Below are positions 21,444 to 32,047 of a stretch of DNA of 64,000 nt, one piece after another. Every line of letters starts with the position of its first letter. Position 1 is the stretch's first letter. The translations under genes were made by a program, and so were the position numbers. The stretch covers positions 20,513,513-20,577,512 of the forward strand of contig CM042979.1 of assembly GCA_023678885.1 (NCBI GenBank). Reading direction: 5' to 3'. Below the pieces are notes generated by a model. The model saw only the letters and a list, made by a program, of their open reading frames with translations, was not told the origin of the DNA and searched no databases. Source of the DNA: Pogostemon cablin (lineage: Eukaryota > Streptophyta > Magnoliopsida > Lamiales > Lamiaceae).

Positions 21444-21897
21444 AAAAACTCTCTTGAGGCATTTGCTTGAATTGAGTGATCAAGCTCTTCATTTGAAGCG
21501 TCTTGGAAGGTGGGAAGTATTTGTTCAAAAACAATTGTGCTAGCTCGTCCCAAGTATTGCACGTACCGGGAGTAATGGTAGATAACCATGTTCTTGCTCT
21601 ATCCTTTAAAGAAAATGGGAATAACCTCATCTTGATGCAATCTTCACTCACCCCATTCATCTTCACGGTGTTGGCAATCTCCACAAATTGGGCTAGATGA
21701 GCATTAGGATCTTCATTCGGGGTTCCACTAAATTGTTGCTCTCTCACCAATGAAATCAAGCCCATTTTAAATTCAAAGTTGTTGGCATGAATTGGTGGTC
21801 CCATCATTTGTGGCATTGTCCTCGGCATGAAGAAATCCCGGATCACCCTTTGATCATTTTGCATTCCATGTTGCACCGGAGGTGGAGGTGGTGGCAC
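21433..21897 (-). pseudogene. Retrotransposon gag core
   Basis: The 154-codon frame carries the Retrotrans_gag domain: DPNAHLAQFVEIANTVKMNG, then RLFPFSLKDRARTWL and TWDELAQLFLNKYFPPSK. This is the capsid-like part that packages element RNA. It ends at a frameshift near 21440, after which gag continues in the 677-codon frame. A stop (TAA for CAA) just upstream, near 21905, separates it from the N-terminal part. Confidence 0.9.
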
Positions 21898-21944
21898 ATA
21901 AGCTTATTGTGGAGGAGCATAAGCTTGTTGAAAGCCTTGTTGCC

Positions 21945-22229
21945 TTATAACTTGTTGCACCATTTGTTGAAGAAAACTTGGTTGTTCATAGCTCCATGAT
22001 TTTGATAGGCTTGTTGAGGAAGATTTGCATTGAATTGAGGTGCGTTGTCATGCACGTTCATATTGTGTCCTCCTTCCCCATCATGCTCTATCTCCACGCG
22101 ATTATCTTCTTGAAAATTCTCCATAAAATCACTATTTTTGGTTTTGTTCTCTCTTCTCCTTCTCCTCAAAGTGTTTTCAAGCTCTAGATTAATTGGTTCG
22201 ACTTGCTTCCCTTTTGACCTCGTTTGCAT
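21945..22229 (-). pseudogene. Gag N-terminal segment
   Basis: The frame starts MQTRSKGKQVEPINLELENT, the usual basic opening of Athila/Tat gag, about 140 bp after the PBS. It runs Gln/Asn-rich until a frameshift near 21990. After that the next frame gives SFLQQMVQQVIRQQGFQQAY, which leads into the gag core. Confidence 0.8.
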
Positions 22230-22368
22230 ACACCTTCAAGATAAGAGAAATTAGAACAAATTTTCACAAAGCAAAAATAAGTAAACAAATAAAATAGAAA
22301 TAAAAAAAATGTCTCTATTAAGATTACATCAAACGATCCTTCTTCAAGCTACTAGCAACCGTTGCCTT

Positions 22369-22386
22369 CCCGGCAACAGCGCCATT
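22369..22386 (-). other. Primer binding site of the gag-protease element
   Basis: The minus strand reads AATGGCGCTGTTGCCGGG directly after the 5' LTR. Athila/Tat elements carry TGGCGCCGTTGCCGGGG-type sequences here. One base differs, so the primer tRNA is not certain. Confidence 0.65.
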
Positions 22387-23981
22387 TGATTAGTCATAAT
22401 TTAGTGGAGAATGACCAATTCAAGAAATTATCGAACCCAAGGGAGGTAGGCACTAGTGCTTAAGCGATCTCACGTTTGTTGTAATTTTATAGAGACGAAT
22501 CATCAATAGGATTGGTTGTAAACAAATAAATGACAAGTAATCTAATGCAATCAATGATCAAACGAACAAGATGATGATGGAAAGTGGTTTACCAAATTGA
22601 TTAAAAGTGAGATTAACAACAATTAAGAAGTGGAAATTCTAGGAATTATGTATCAAATTCATATGTATCATGGATTGAAGACTAAGGGCCAACACTAAGA
22701 TCACCTAAACTCCCTCTCGGAATGAATAGGATATGGATATCAAATAGCTCAATGGATTGGTTCTCACTTAAACAATTCCAACTAGGTACTAAGCTTAAAT
22801 GAGAGTCTCTTCACACAATTAATCAATCTCTCGATCAAACCAATCACATGTCCTACCAAAAGATTCTAAACTATGAAGGACTTCTCAATCTCTTCACAAT
22901 CTATAATGCACATGAAGTGTTTGATGAAATGATTCACTTAATTATCCTAAATATGCAATTGACTTCTCAATCTAATCACATGCTTAAAATAATTAAACAC
23001 ACAAAACATCAATACAATTCAAGCAATTAATAATCAATGGTAGAAAATCATAGATCCAATCAACATATGAATTTAAATACACAAATCCCCAAAATTATCC
23101 AACAACTATCATGTTGCTAATCTCACAAGGGAGATTAGCCTACCATATTAAGAAGGAAATGAACATAGACATTAAGATCCTTACAAAACATGATGAAACT
23201 ATGAGGTTTAATACAAGAAATGAATGGAAACTCCCTTGATGTCACTTCAATGGTGATTTCCTTCCTTCCCTTGTTATCTTCCTCTCTTCCTTGCTTCTTT
23301 TCTTCAATTGGATGATGATTTTGATGGTTGGATGATTGTAGATCCAAAGGATGGTGAATGGATGAAGATGAAAGTGAAAAATGGAGGAAATGGTGTGTGG
23401 GGAAGGTGGAATTTTGGATCTCTTCTCACATATTGAAGTATTGGGTATTTATACCCCTTGGGAGGCTTCTAGAAGGATTCTGATTTTTTTTCCAGGAATT
23501 TACACAGCACGAGTCGTGCTCGGTAACACGGCCATAAGGTGGCCGTGTTGTGTCTTCTGATGTCGGCACACGGCCTCTGCTTACAGGGCCGTGTTGATGA
23601 CATGGCTCGTGCTGCCAACACGACTCGTGTGACTGGACACGGCCTTAAAGTGCCCGTGTTGAACAAACTAGTGTCGCCGCACGGCCATCTCTTACAGGGC
23701 CGTATTGGCTACACTGCCCGTGTTGGTGCTGGCTCCTGTTTTTCTTCACTGTTTTGGCTCGTTCTCCTTCGTTTCAACTCCGAATTGAGATTCGCTTTTT
23801 CCTACGTCTTCCTTATCATATCTAGCATCAAATAAAAAGTGAAAATTATAGGTTTAAGCTCATTCACACACATTTCCATAAAAACACAAAACACAACCAA
23901 ATAACACATAAAATACGGATAAAAATATACGAAAACACATATAAAAAGACACTAAAATCTAGGTGAAAATATCACTCATCA
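22387..23981 (-). repeat. 5' LTR of the gag-protease element
   Basis: A 1595-bp copy of 15609-17212, lacking a GTGTGAGGT-type indel near 23393. It has the same ACACGGCC motif block (23505-23730). Confidence 0.92.
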
Positions 23982-23986
23982 ATTAT

Positions 23987-24461
23987 CAAAATAAAAAATA
24001 ATTTATAAAAAAAGGTAACGATAAATTATTAAAAAAGAAACATAAAAATTAAAAGAAGTAAAATTATTGATGAAGAAAAAAATATTATAACGAATTCAAT
24101 ATATATTATTAAAAAATGAAAGTAAATTTAATATATATTAATTTTTATTAAAAAAATTAAGACCAAATTAATAAAAAAAAATTTATATTTGAATAATAAA
24201 AATATTATAATAAAATTAATATAAATTAATAAAATGAAAAAAAAACTCACGTTTAATATATGTTAAAATAAATATTATAACAAAATTAATTAATAAAACT
24301 TATAAAATAAAAAAAAATTATCGTTCATGAAAAAGTTATAACAATTAATATATGTTTTAATCAAAAAAATATAATAAGAGATAAATTTAATATTCACACT
24401 AATAAAAATAAAAAATAAATATTTTTTTTTAAAAATATAAAAAAACATAATGAAATTAATA
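23987..24461. other. Helitron body, AT-rich
   Basis: A/T-only sequence with AAAATATTATAA phrases repeated from 15410-15600. No gene. Confidence 0.45.
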
Positions 24462-24559
24462 AAAAATATAGAGTGTATATTAGGTGCACCCAATTTCTCA
24501 ATTTTAATTGTGCACTGGGTAGGACCCATTTTAAAATGGGTCATATAAAACCTAAAATT

Positions 24560-25165
24560 TCAGCATAACAATTATTCCTACTATCTCTCTTTGATACGAT
24601 TCTCTCTCCCTGCAAATTAATTTCAATCATCCTACAATTCTCTCAACGATTTTGACGCTCTCAATCCTCCTACAAATCAATCTCACACCACTACGATTCT
24701 CTCAACAATTTCGACGCTGCTGCCCTACGATTTCGCCGCTACTGATCTGCGAATTCCGCTGCGCTGCCAGATTCCACCGCGTGGTTGTAGTTGTCCGCCG
24801 CGCCGCCGAAGCATTGTGAAGGTGGCGAAGCATGTGACCTCTCAGTGCATTCTCCATCACATTCGGTTAGTTTTTGTGATTGTGAAATTTTAGCTTCATC
24901 CTTGATTCATCTTACGATTTCACCGCTATGAATTAACTTTTTGGTTAGTTTTTAGTGTTTTTCGCTTGTTTCAGTCATTATTTGTGACTGATTTTGATTT
25001 GTTTCATCAGAGAGCGAGTGGCTCTTCTAAGCGGGCAGCTGTGAGTGTGATGACATTTTCTACTTCTTTTGGAGATTCAATTCGTTGTTTCTCTTTGTTA
25101 ATTAAAACCAATGTTCCAATTAAATCTAAATCATACGCAAATGAGGAAGTTTTTGCTTATTTATA
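24560..25165 (+). other. GC-rich leader-like exon at the left end of the Pack-MULE
   Basis: Reads like a 5' UTR or first exon: CT-rich start, then GCCGCTAC/CCGCCGCGCCGCC phrases, and a donor-like CATTCG|GTTAGTTTTT near 24866. A short frame resumes at 24966-25165 with RASGSSKRAAVSVMTFSTSF. I do not recognise the product. It may be a captured first exon. Confidence 0.3.
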
Positions 25166-25239
25166 GGTAATGTGCGTATTATTCTGAAATATACATTTCT
25201 TCAGTTCCTGATTTTGCACTCAAAATACGTTTGATATTC

Positions 25240-26515
25240 TTAGCTTCAACATATATTGGATTATTTTAATTGTATATGTTTTATCTGTTAATTGTATATG
25301 TTTTCCCTATTAATTGTATATAGGTATGGTCTGATTTGTACATGGTCATGATTTGTATGGTGAATTATTTTAATTGTATATAAGTATGTTTTGAATTGAA
25401 GTGGTCATGATAGGCATCTTTGTAGTATTGTACATTCGATGTAATGGATTTTTTTTTACTGTATATGTTTTCTCTGTTAATTGTATATATGTATGGTCTG
25501 ATTTGTACATGGTCATTATTTATGTAGTGAATTATTTTAATTGTATGTGTTTTTTCATTAACTGTATATAGGTATGTTCTGAATTGTATGTGGTCATGAT
25601 AGGTATCTCGGTAGCATTATGCATTCGATATGATGGATTTTTCTTTACTGTATATGTTTTAGCAGTTAATTGTATATAAGTATGGTCTGAATTATACATG
25701 GTCATGATATGTATGTTGGATTATTTTAATTCGATATGTTTTCTCCATTAATTGTATATTAAATCACAGGGTATCTTTAAATATACTTCAAGTGTGAATC
25801 TATTAAGCATATCTCTAAAGATGGACATTATAGAAAATCAAAGTATGACTCCTCTACCTAAAATTTTATTTACACCTGCCATTAATTTATTTAATATTTA
25901 GACTACATAAATAATGAGTTCGTGTTAAACAGACATTAGCCAATGTTTCTCATCAACTGAAGATGATGTATTAGATTTCAGTTGTCTATTTGAAGTACAT
26001 GATAGCTTATTTTGCAACAACACACCAGGAGTGGAGACTGAAGGTATTCTCTTTACTGTATATATTTTCTCTGTTAATTGTATATAGGTAGGGTCTGAAT
26101 TGTACATCAGCATGATTTGTATGTTGGATTATTTTAATTGTATATGTTTTCTCAGTTAATTGTATATAAGTGTGGTCTGAATTGTACATGGACATGATTT
26201 GTATGGTGGATTATTTTAATTATATATTTTTCCCCGTTAATTGTGTATACGTATAGTCTGAATTGTATGTGGGCATAATAGGCATTTGATGCGATAGATT
26301 TTTCTTTACTATATATGTTTTCTCCGTTAATTGTATACAAGTATGGTCTGAATTGTACATGAACATGATTAGTATAGTGGATTATTTTAATTGTATATGT
26401 TTTCCCGTTAATTGTGTATATGTATGATATGAATTGTATGTGGGCATGATAGGCATTTGATGCGATGGATTTTTCTTTACTGTATATATTTTATCCGTTA
26501 ATTGTATATAGGTTT
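25240..26515. repeat. Minisatellite of about 80-90-bp units inside the Pack-MULE
   Basis: Repeated blocks GGATTATTTTAATTGTATAT, GTTAATTGTATATAGGTATG, GGTCTGAATTGTACATGGTC and ATGATTTGTATG recur about 12 times. Every second unit has a longer variant with CATTCGATGTGATGGATTTT and CTTTACTGTATATG. A unique 280-bp segment (25760-26040) interrupts the array. Confidence 0.85.
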
Positions 26516-26516
26516 A

Positions 26517-26825
26517 TTAATGAATTTCACTGTTAGGAACATTGACTTCTGTACCCATGTTGGTGGAGCAGTTGAACACGGTAGATGATGGATATATGGC
26601 ACTCGTCGTCACATTAAATATGTACTTATCATTTTTTGGCAAGTGTTTCACGTCAAACTTGATGTCTTCTTTGAATGAGAAACGACAGATGCTGAGGTAG
26701 GTGGTATGATTGTTGGTTACAACCACTTGGATGGTATTGGACTTTAACCCCGCATGGGTAGATGGGACGAGGAGGAGGAGGAGGAAGGCGGCGATGAAGT
26801 GGAAGGTGCCTTTGATTGAGGGCAT
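26517..26825 (-). pseudogene. Secreted plant self-incompatibility S1 (S-protein homologue)-like protein, short copy
   Basis: A 102-codon minus-strand frame. Residues 1-25 form a signal peptide (MPSIKG..., then a hydrophobic FHFIAAFLLLLLVP and cleavage after STHA). The mature part has IQVVVTNNHTTYLSICRFSF, DVKHLPKNDKYIFNV and a Cys in VFNCSTN. This fits the S1 family layout (beta-strand VxVxN start, Cys, L-x-x-x-D-Y-F-F core, FxC), whose members are small secreted ligands or effectors. Usual length is 130-150, so it is probably truncated at the C-terminus. The frame is open, but the setting inside a Pack-MULE argues for a captured fragment. Family call is moderate. Confidence 0.45.
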
Positions 26826-27259
26826 GGTGGTGTCTAGCTACTTGACTATGTTTCTCTTTTCTTTTTTCCTTCAATTTAATAGTGAAAAGTAATTAATCTT
26901 AGTGATCTTGAAATTCACATTTGTACAAATATAGATATTAAAATTATTACTATATATTTTTATTAATTCTACGATTTATTTTATTTATTTTATAAAGAGT
27001 AATTCTACGATTTCACATGAATCTCCCCTAATAACTAAGTTTCTAAATAGAAGAAGATGTATAGAGACAAGATAGGTCAAGATTAAGTTGTCCCAAATAA
27101 TGAAGATAAATGAAATTCATTTATTTACAAGCAAAAATGAAAAAACTTAAAACGATTCCAATAATAGGAAAAGATGCATATGTTGATCACAATTGATAAA
27201 AGGCAAATAATATGGATAACATTTGCCCTTAAAACTTTTATGTATTCTTCCATTTGAAC

Positions 27260-27681
27260 ATAAACTAACTAACTCCTGTAATATAAAGAAATCAAGACAT
27301 TCTTCTCGCCAATCCTGATCGCTTTCTTATAAAGACCATAAGCAATAGCAGCTGTGGGCTCATTGATGATCCTCATCACATTTAGACCAGCAATGACACC
27401 AGCATCCTTGGTAGCTTGACGCTGAGAGTCGTTGAAGCATGCAGGGACAGTGACCACATCATTCTTGATTGCTGACTCAAGATATGCCTCAATAATTTCC
27501 CTCATTTTCATCAAAACTATGGAAGATATTTCCTCAACAGCAAATTACTTATCTTCACCCTTGTAGCTCATGACAATCATGGGCTTGTCAGCTGGTACAG
27601 CAATAACCTTGAAGGACCACATTTTAATATTACTCTGCACAACAGCATCAGTAAACCTCCTTCCAATCAACCTTTTTGCAT
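27260..27681 (-). pseudogene. Cytosolic HSP70 gene fragment (start of exon 2)
   Basis: On the minus strand an acceptor GAGTTACAG (27682-27690) is followed by AKRLIGRRFTDAVVQSNIK then KPMIVMSYKGEDK, FAVEEISSIVLMKMREI, VVTVPACFNDSQRQATKDAG and MRIINEPTAAIAYGL. This is the ATPase domain of HSP70 from about residue 71 to 200. Plant HSP70 genes have their conserved intron exactly at the Asp codon before AKRLIGRRF, so the fragment came from genomic DNA with its intron. A stop replaces Gln after GEDK, and the frame is lost after KNVLI, where FDLGGGTFDVS should follow. HSP70 is an ATP-driven chaperone; this copy cannot act. Confidence 0.92.
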
Positions 27682-27690
27682 CTGTAACTC

Positions 27691-28925
27691 ACAAATAAAA
27701 AATAATCAAAAGAAATTCCTGCTGTAGGATAATTTCATAAATCTTTAAAATTTACAAGAACTTCGAAATACTGCTTCTGTAAATCACCGGAGGAATCACA
27801 TCAATTAATAATTTCATATGTTGCTAATACAAGAAATTTCATCTGTAAATCACATCAGAGGAACTCAATTTTGGGCCGAAATACAAGGGATTTTATCTGT
27901 AAATCACATCAATTAATAATTTCATGAATACAAAATTTACACACAAAAAATGCAATCAATACATCAGAGAAATCAAATAGAAAAACTAAGTGGAATTGAA
28001 ATCCAGGATCAATTAGACAAACTACAAAACTGCACAGTTTACTTGAATGTTCAGTTGGTTGAAATGATCACAAATTAAATTGTGAGTGTTGCTAATCACA
28101 AATCATAAAATAACTAATTTTAGTCATGAGTGTTATTAATCCTAAATGATAATTTAAAACTGTACATAATTATGTCAAAGTATGAATTTACACACAAAAA
28201 ATGCAATTAATACATCAGAGAAAAAAAAAATCAAGTAGAATTGAAATCCTGTATCAATTAGACAAACCACAAAACATGTACAGTAATATAACCTTCAAGA
28301 TTAAGCTAATTTACTAGTTTAAATCAACTACTAAAGTTCATGTATGCACATACTGGGAATAACTCTATTTGACATGCACAATTGTCATTCCAAGTCTCAA
28401 TATCGATCTTAGCTTGTGAACTAATATAAACATGTGTTAGTTTCTCAATTTAAATGTTAGTACACTTCATATTGTGTTTGGATCGAAGATTTTTTTGAAT
28501 TGAACAGTAATATAATGAAGGGACTTCAAATGGTTAACTAAGAAGTTAAATATCTTAATGCCATCAAACCATAACTAATTCATAAGACATCAATCGAAGT
28601 GGATCCTAATGGATTTTATGCACTCAGGCAGAAATTGAATCATGTTTACCATAAGAACATAAAACACTGCAGTAATAAAGGAAATCAAGCCAAGCAAGAT
28701 AGTTTGTGGAACGTAAGGGACAAACGTCGACCACAAATTAAATTGCGAGTGTTGCTAATCAAAAATCATCAAATAACTCATATATACCTTACACGAAATA
28801 GGGATAGAGGGTTTAATCACACATGAACACACTGGAGTGGAAAAAACCTACATAATCACCGATTGAACAAAAAACGTAAAAATCAAACAGAAATTGAAAC
28901 TCGAAAAAAAAAGATAAATACTTAC
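27691..28925 (-). other. Intron-like captured sequence with an internal duplication
   Basis: AT-rich sequence between the leader exon and the HSP70 exon. The block AAAATGCAAT(C/T)AATACATCAG...CAATTAGACAAAC occurs at about 27945-28025 and again at about 28195-28270. AAATTAAATTG(T/C)GAGTGTTGC occurs near 28073 and 28736. Probably the captured HSP70 intron with duplicated segments. Confidence 0.4.
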
Positions 28926-29100
28926 CGTAGATTATCGAAGAACAGATACAGAAATACTTCAACTGCAATTCGTACAGGTGATAGAGATGAAGAGAGAAAT
29001 AGAGAGAGCGGGAGGAAACTAGGATTACCAGAGAGAAAGAAAGGAAGAAGAAAGAGAGTGTCGTGAGCTAGGGTTTCAGAGGGGATTTGAAGAAAGAGAG
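28926..29100 (-). other. Leader-like 5' exon with splice donor at the right end of the Pack-MULE
   Basis: The minus strand carries a CT-rich leader (CTCTCTTTCTTCTTCCTTTC, TCTCTCTATTTCTCTCTTC) with TAGGGTTT-like starts, ending ATCTACG|GTAAGTATTT, a strong donor. Together with the acceptor at 27682 it would make a two-exon transcript. It may be captured HSP70 leader or MULE promoter sequence. Confidence 0.4.
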
Positions 29101-29221
29101 TGATGTGGGCTGAAGAATGAAAATGGGTTAAAAATAGTATATATATGATGGATCAAGAAAACGGGTCAGATCCGGGTGCAACCTTGCACCCAGTTGCACC
29201 CAATAAATTGCCAAAAATATA

Positions 29222-29876
29222 TGTATATTTAATCATTAAAGAATTATAAAAAAATTATTATATATATTAATAAAAAAATTTATTATAAATCAATTTAAAG
29301 AAATAAGAAAAGAAAAAAAAAACCATAACAACATTAATTTAAAAAATGGTAAATTTGATAATTAAAAAAATAAAAAAGACAAATTTAATTTTCGTACTAA
29401 TAATTTTTTTTAAGAAAATAGAATTAAAATAAAAAGAAATTATAAAAAGAAAAAAAGATAATCAAAGAAATTTTAAAAAAATATAAAAGAGACAACATAT
29501 TATTAATCAATAGAAATTAAAAAAAGAGAAACAAATACATTTCTTTAAAACTTTAAAAAAAATTGTTTATTATGATGAATAATTTCATGTGTGGGATAAA
29601 TTAATGTATTTATATATAAATTGATTTTTTTTTAATCTTATCAAATCCGTGTTCGAATGTTAAAGTAATTTTATGTATTTATTATTAAATTTTAATTTTA
29701 ATTAGTAAATGTCTTAATCTAATAATAAATAATATAAATAATATTAAGTAAATATACATGATTGAAGGTTAAAGTAAATTTATGTATTTATCTAATTTTA
29801 AATTTTTAACTATTAAATCTCTTTATCTCTTAATCAAATAATAAATAATATTAATAATATTAAATAAATACATAGG
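29222..29876. other. Helitron body, AT-rich
   Basis: A/T-rich sequence with AAAGAAATTAAAAAAAG phrases. No gene seen. Confidence 0.4.

Positions 29877-29964
<88 letters not shown>
29877..29964. repeat. (AT)n microsatellite
   Basis: About 42 AT dinucleotides within the Helitron body. Confidence 0.95.
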
Positions 29965-29972
<8 letters not shown>

Positions 29973-30650
29973 ATATATTATTTATATGAATAGATATCAT
30001 CTACTAAGTAAAATAAATTTATTAATTAAGATATATTCATACAATAATTATTAAAACTTAACAATAATTAAAATTAAAATTTATGTATATAATTAAGAAT
30101 AATTTTAGATTAATAGCATAAATAGAATATAGTTACAAAAATGTGAATTTATCGACTAAAGAAAATATTACGACAAAATTAATAATATATATCTAATAAA
30201 ATAAATAATTTAAAAAGAATATAAAAAATATATATAAAACAATAAAGAAGGAAGTTACAAATTTACGTATGAATTTGACTAAAAAATTCAAAATAAATAA
30301 ATTTATTATACGTATTAATTAAAATAAATTAAAATATAAACTTAAAAGATAAAAGATATGGAAAGATATAGTATATATTTGATTGTTGAATAAAAAAATA
30401 TAAAGAAATTAATATAGATAATCAAAAAAAATTGAAAAAAAATTAAAAATATGAATTGGTCGATTTAAGAAAAAATCATACAAAAATCAATACATGTATT
30501 ATTTGAAAGAAAAAAAATACAAATGCACACATAAATTTGACTAATAAAATTTAAAATAAATAAATAATAAATAAATTTGACCCGTTTACATATTAATCAA
30601 AAGAAATCAATGTATTAATAATGATAAACAAAATATAAAAGAAAGTCAAA
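29965..30650. other. Helitron body, AT-rich
   Basis: Nothing coding. Phrases such as GAAAATATTACGACAAAATT are shared with 15520-15540 and 24080-24100. Confidence 0.4.
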
Positions 30651-30654
30651 GTCT

Positions 30655-30922
30655 CTTGTGAGACGCTACTCATGTGAGACGGTTTGTGAGACGTGTTAAA
30701 GTATGTCTCTTATTTAGATATAGTATGTTTAATGGTTGTTAAAGTATGTTTTCTAAAGTATGCTGGATTATGCATTAAAGTATGATTTTAGCGTGTTATG
30801 ATTCGATTTATTATTGACATACTTTAACTACAAATAAGCATACTTTATCTATCAAATAAGCATACTTTAATGATGGGTCGACCCGTCTCACACCCGTCTT
30901 ACAAATAACCCGTCTCATAATA
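30655..30922. mobile_element. TIR MITE with GAGACGG ends
   Basis: Left TTGTGAGACGCTACTCATGT, GTGAGACGGTTTGTGAGACG and TTAAAGTATG are mirrored on the right by CATACTTTAATGATGGGTCG, CCCGTCTCACACCCGTCTTA and CCCGTCTCATAATAG. The interior is built of TTAAAGTATG/CATACTTTAA units. Exact borders and TSD are unclear. Confidence 0.6.
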
Positions 30923-31090
30923 GAGTATCTCTATAAGAAATAGAGAGTTTAGGGTTCAAATAAATGAAATTCATAAACATGAGATTTAAAATTCATAAAA
31001 AATTTTGAGGGTTTCTTTTAAAATATTTACGAAAAATAAGGAAAAAATGAATAGCCTAAAAAAAATTAAAATCAATATACATAATAAATA

Positions 31091-31356
31091 GGTAAAAGGG
31101 AGCATTTTCCGTGCGCTTTTAGAATTTTGTGTTAAATTGTAGTATATCCTTTAATATAAAGATGTGTACCCTTTATTTTCTGAAGAAAAATAAAAAAATA
31201 TTAATGAAAAATGTATACTCTTTAGAACAAAATGGTGTACCCTTATTAATTAAAGTATATACCTTTTAGAATAAAATAACGTACCCTTATCAAAAAAACT
31301 AAATTTTAAAAGCGCATGGTGTGCACCAGGGTCCAGGGCGCACGCAAGCCTCACTC
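31091..31356. mobile_element. Mutator-like MITE with 9-bp TSD
   Basis: A 266-bp element flanked by TAATAAATA at 31082-31090 and 31357-31365. The inner inverted repeat GTGCGCTTTTAGAATTT pairs with AAATTTTAAAAGCGCAT. The right end carries GGGTCCAGGGCGCACGCAAG. Not obviously in the GTGCACCC family, but similar in organisation. Confidence 0.75.
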
Positions 31357-31768
31357 TAATAAATAACGTAAATTAATATATACGCATTAATATAAACAAA
31401 TAAACAAATTATTGTTTTAAAAGAAATGGTAAAAAAATATTAAGAGAAATTTATAAGGAATTGATCAACTAAAGAAAATATTATAATAAGATTAATTAAA
31501 AAAATCACATACCATCAATTCTTAATTCTTTAAGATATGAGAAACCTTCAGAATAATTTGTGTGTTTGAAGTGAGTAGAGAGCTATATTTATAGATGTAG
31601 AAAAATAATTTTGATTTGATCACATCATATTCAATAAATACATATATCTATCTTCATTAAATTTTAAATTTAAAATATGAATAAATAAATATTAATAATT
31701 AAAAAATTAATAAAAATTCTGGAAGCAACACCTCATCAAAATTAAACTCTCCTTTAGTATATTAAAGA

Positions 31769-32045
31769 TATTTTCACCATTAAATATATTTATAAGCTTT
31801 TCAAATTTATTAATTTCGAATATAACTTTAATATATAATTATTAATTATTTTATTATTTATTTTTAATTAATATTTATATTATGAAATTTTTATTATAAA
31901 TTAAATTAAATTATTTTACTTTGAATAAAAATATTTATTATTATTATTTATACGTAAGACAACATAACCTGAGTTGAATAATACAATGATAAATAATAAT
32001 AAATAAAATAAATTCATTAAAACGAAAATATTTCATACCAAAATT
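31769..32045. other. AT-rich intergenic stretch
   Basis: No gene or element recognised. Confidence 0.4.
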
Positions 32046-32047
32046 AA

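Larger units (their letters stand above)
15609..23981 (-). mobile_element. LTR retrotransposon (Ty3, Athila/Tat-like) coding only gag and protease
   Basis: Two nearly identical direct repeats of about 1.6 kb (15609-17212 and 22387-23981) start TGATTAG and end CTCATCA on the plus strand. They are flanked by a perfect 5-bp TSD ATTAT (15604-15608, 23982-23986). On the coding (minus) strand the right LTR is followed by a PBS-like TGGCGCTGTTGCCGGG and the left LTR is preceded by a G-rich polypurine tract. The 5.2-kb interior codes gag and an aspartic protease and then 2.2 kb of noncoding sequence. Reverse transcriptase, RNase H and integrase are absent. LTR similarity (a handful of differences and a 10-bp indel) suggests a recent insertion. 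Confidence 0.93.
24471..29212. mobile_element. Pack-MULE carrying HSP70 and S-protein-like gene fragments
   Basis: A 4742-bp element flanked by the identical 9-bp repeat AAAAATATA (24462-24470, 29213-29221). The left end GAGTGTATATTAGGTGCACC is the same as the MITE at 4434. The right end, reversed, reads GGCAATTTATTGGGTGCAAC and matches that family's other end. No transposase is present. The interior carries, on the minus strand, a leader-like exon with splice donor, an HSP70 exon fragment and an S-protein-like secreted protein fragment. From the left come a GC-rich leader-like exon and a minisatellite. I read it as a gene-capturing derivative whose small MITE relatives are at 4434 and 33404. 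Confidence 0.85.
15381..31768 (-). mobile_element. Helitron (non-autonomous), host of several nested insertions
   Basis: The 3' end lies on the minus strand at 15381. It has a hairpin CCGCGTAATACGCGG, 9 bp (GTTTTGTA), then CTAG followed by T, which is the Helitron CTRR-T rule. The 5' end at 31768 reads TCTTTAATATACTAAAGGAG followed by GTTTAATTTTGATGAGGTG, preceded by A. This resembles the 5' ends of the two Helitrons at 44353 and 48047 and of plant Helitrons in general (TC start, TATACTA block). The span is 16.4 kb, but an LTR element, a Pack-MULE and two MITEs account for about 13.6 kb, leaving roughly 2.7 kb of AT-rich noncoding Helitron body. No Rep/helicase is seen. Confidence 0.6.

Noticed and set aside
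28863..29066. 67-codon Lys/Arg-rich plus-strand frame
   Set aside because: Complement of the CT-rich leader exon at the end of the Pack-MULE.
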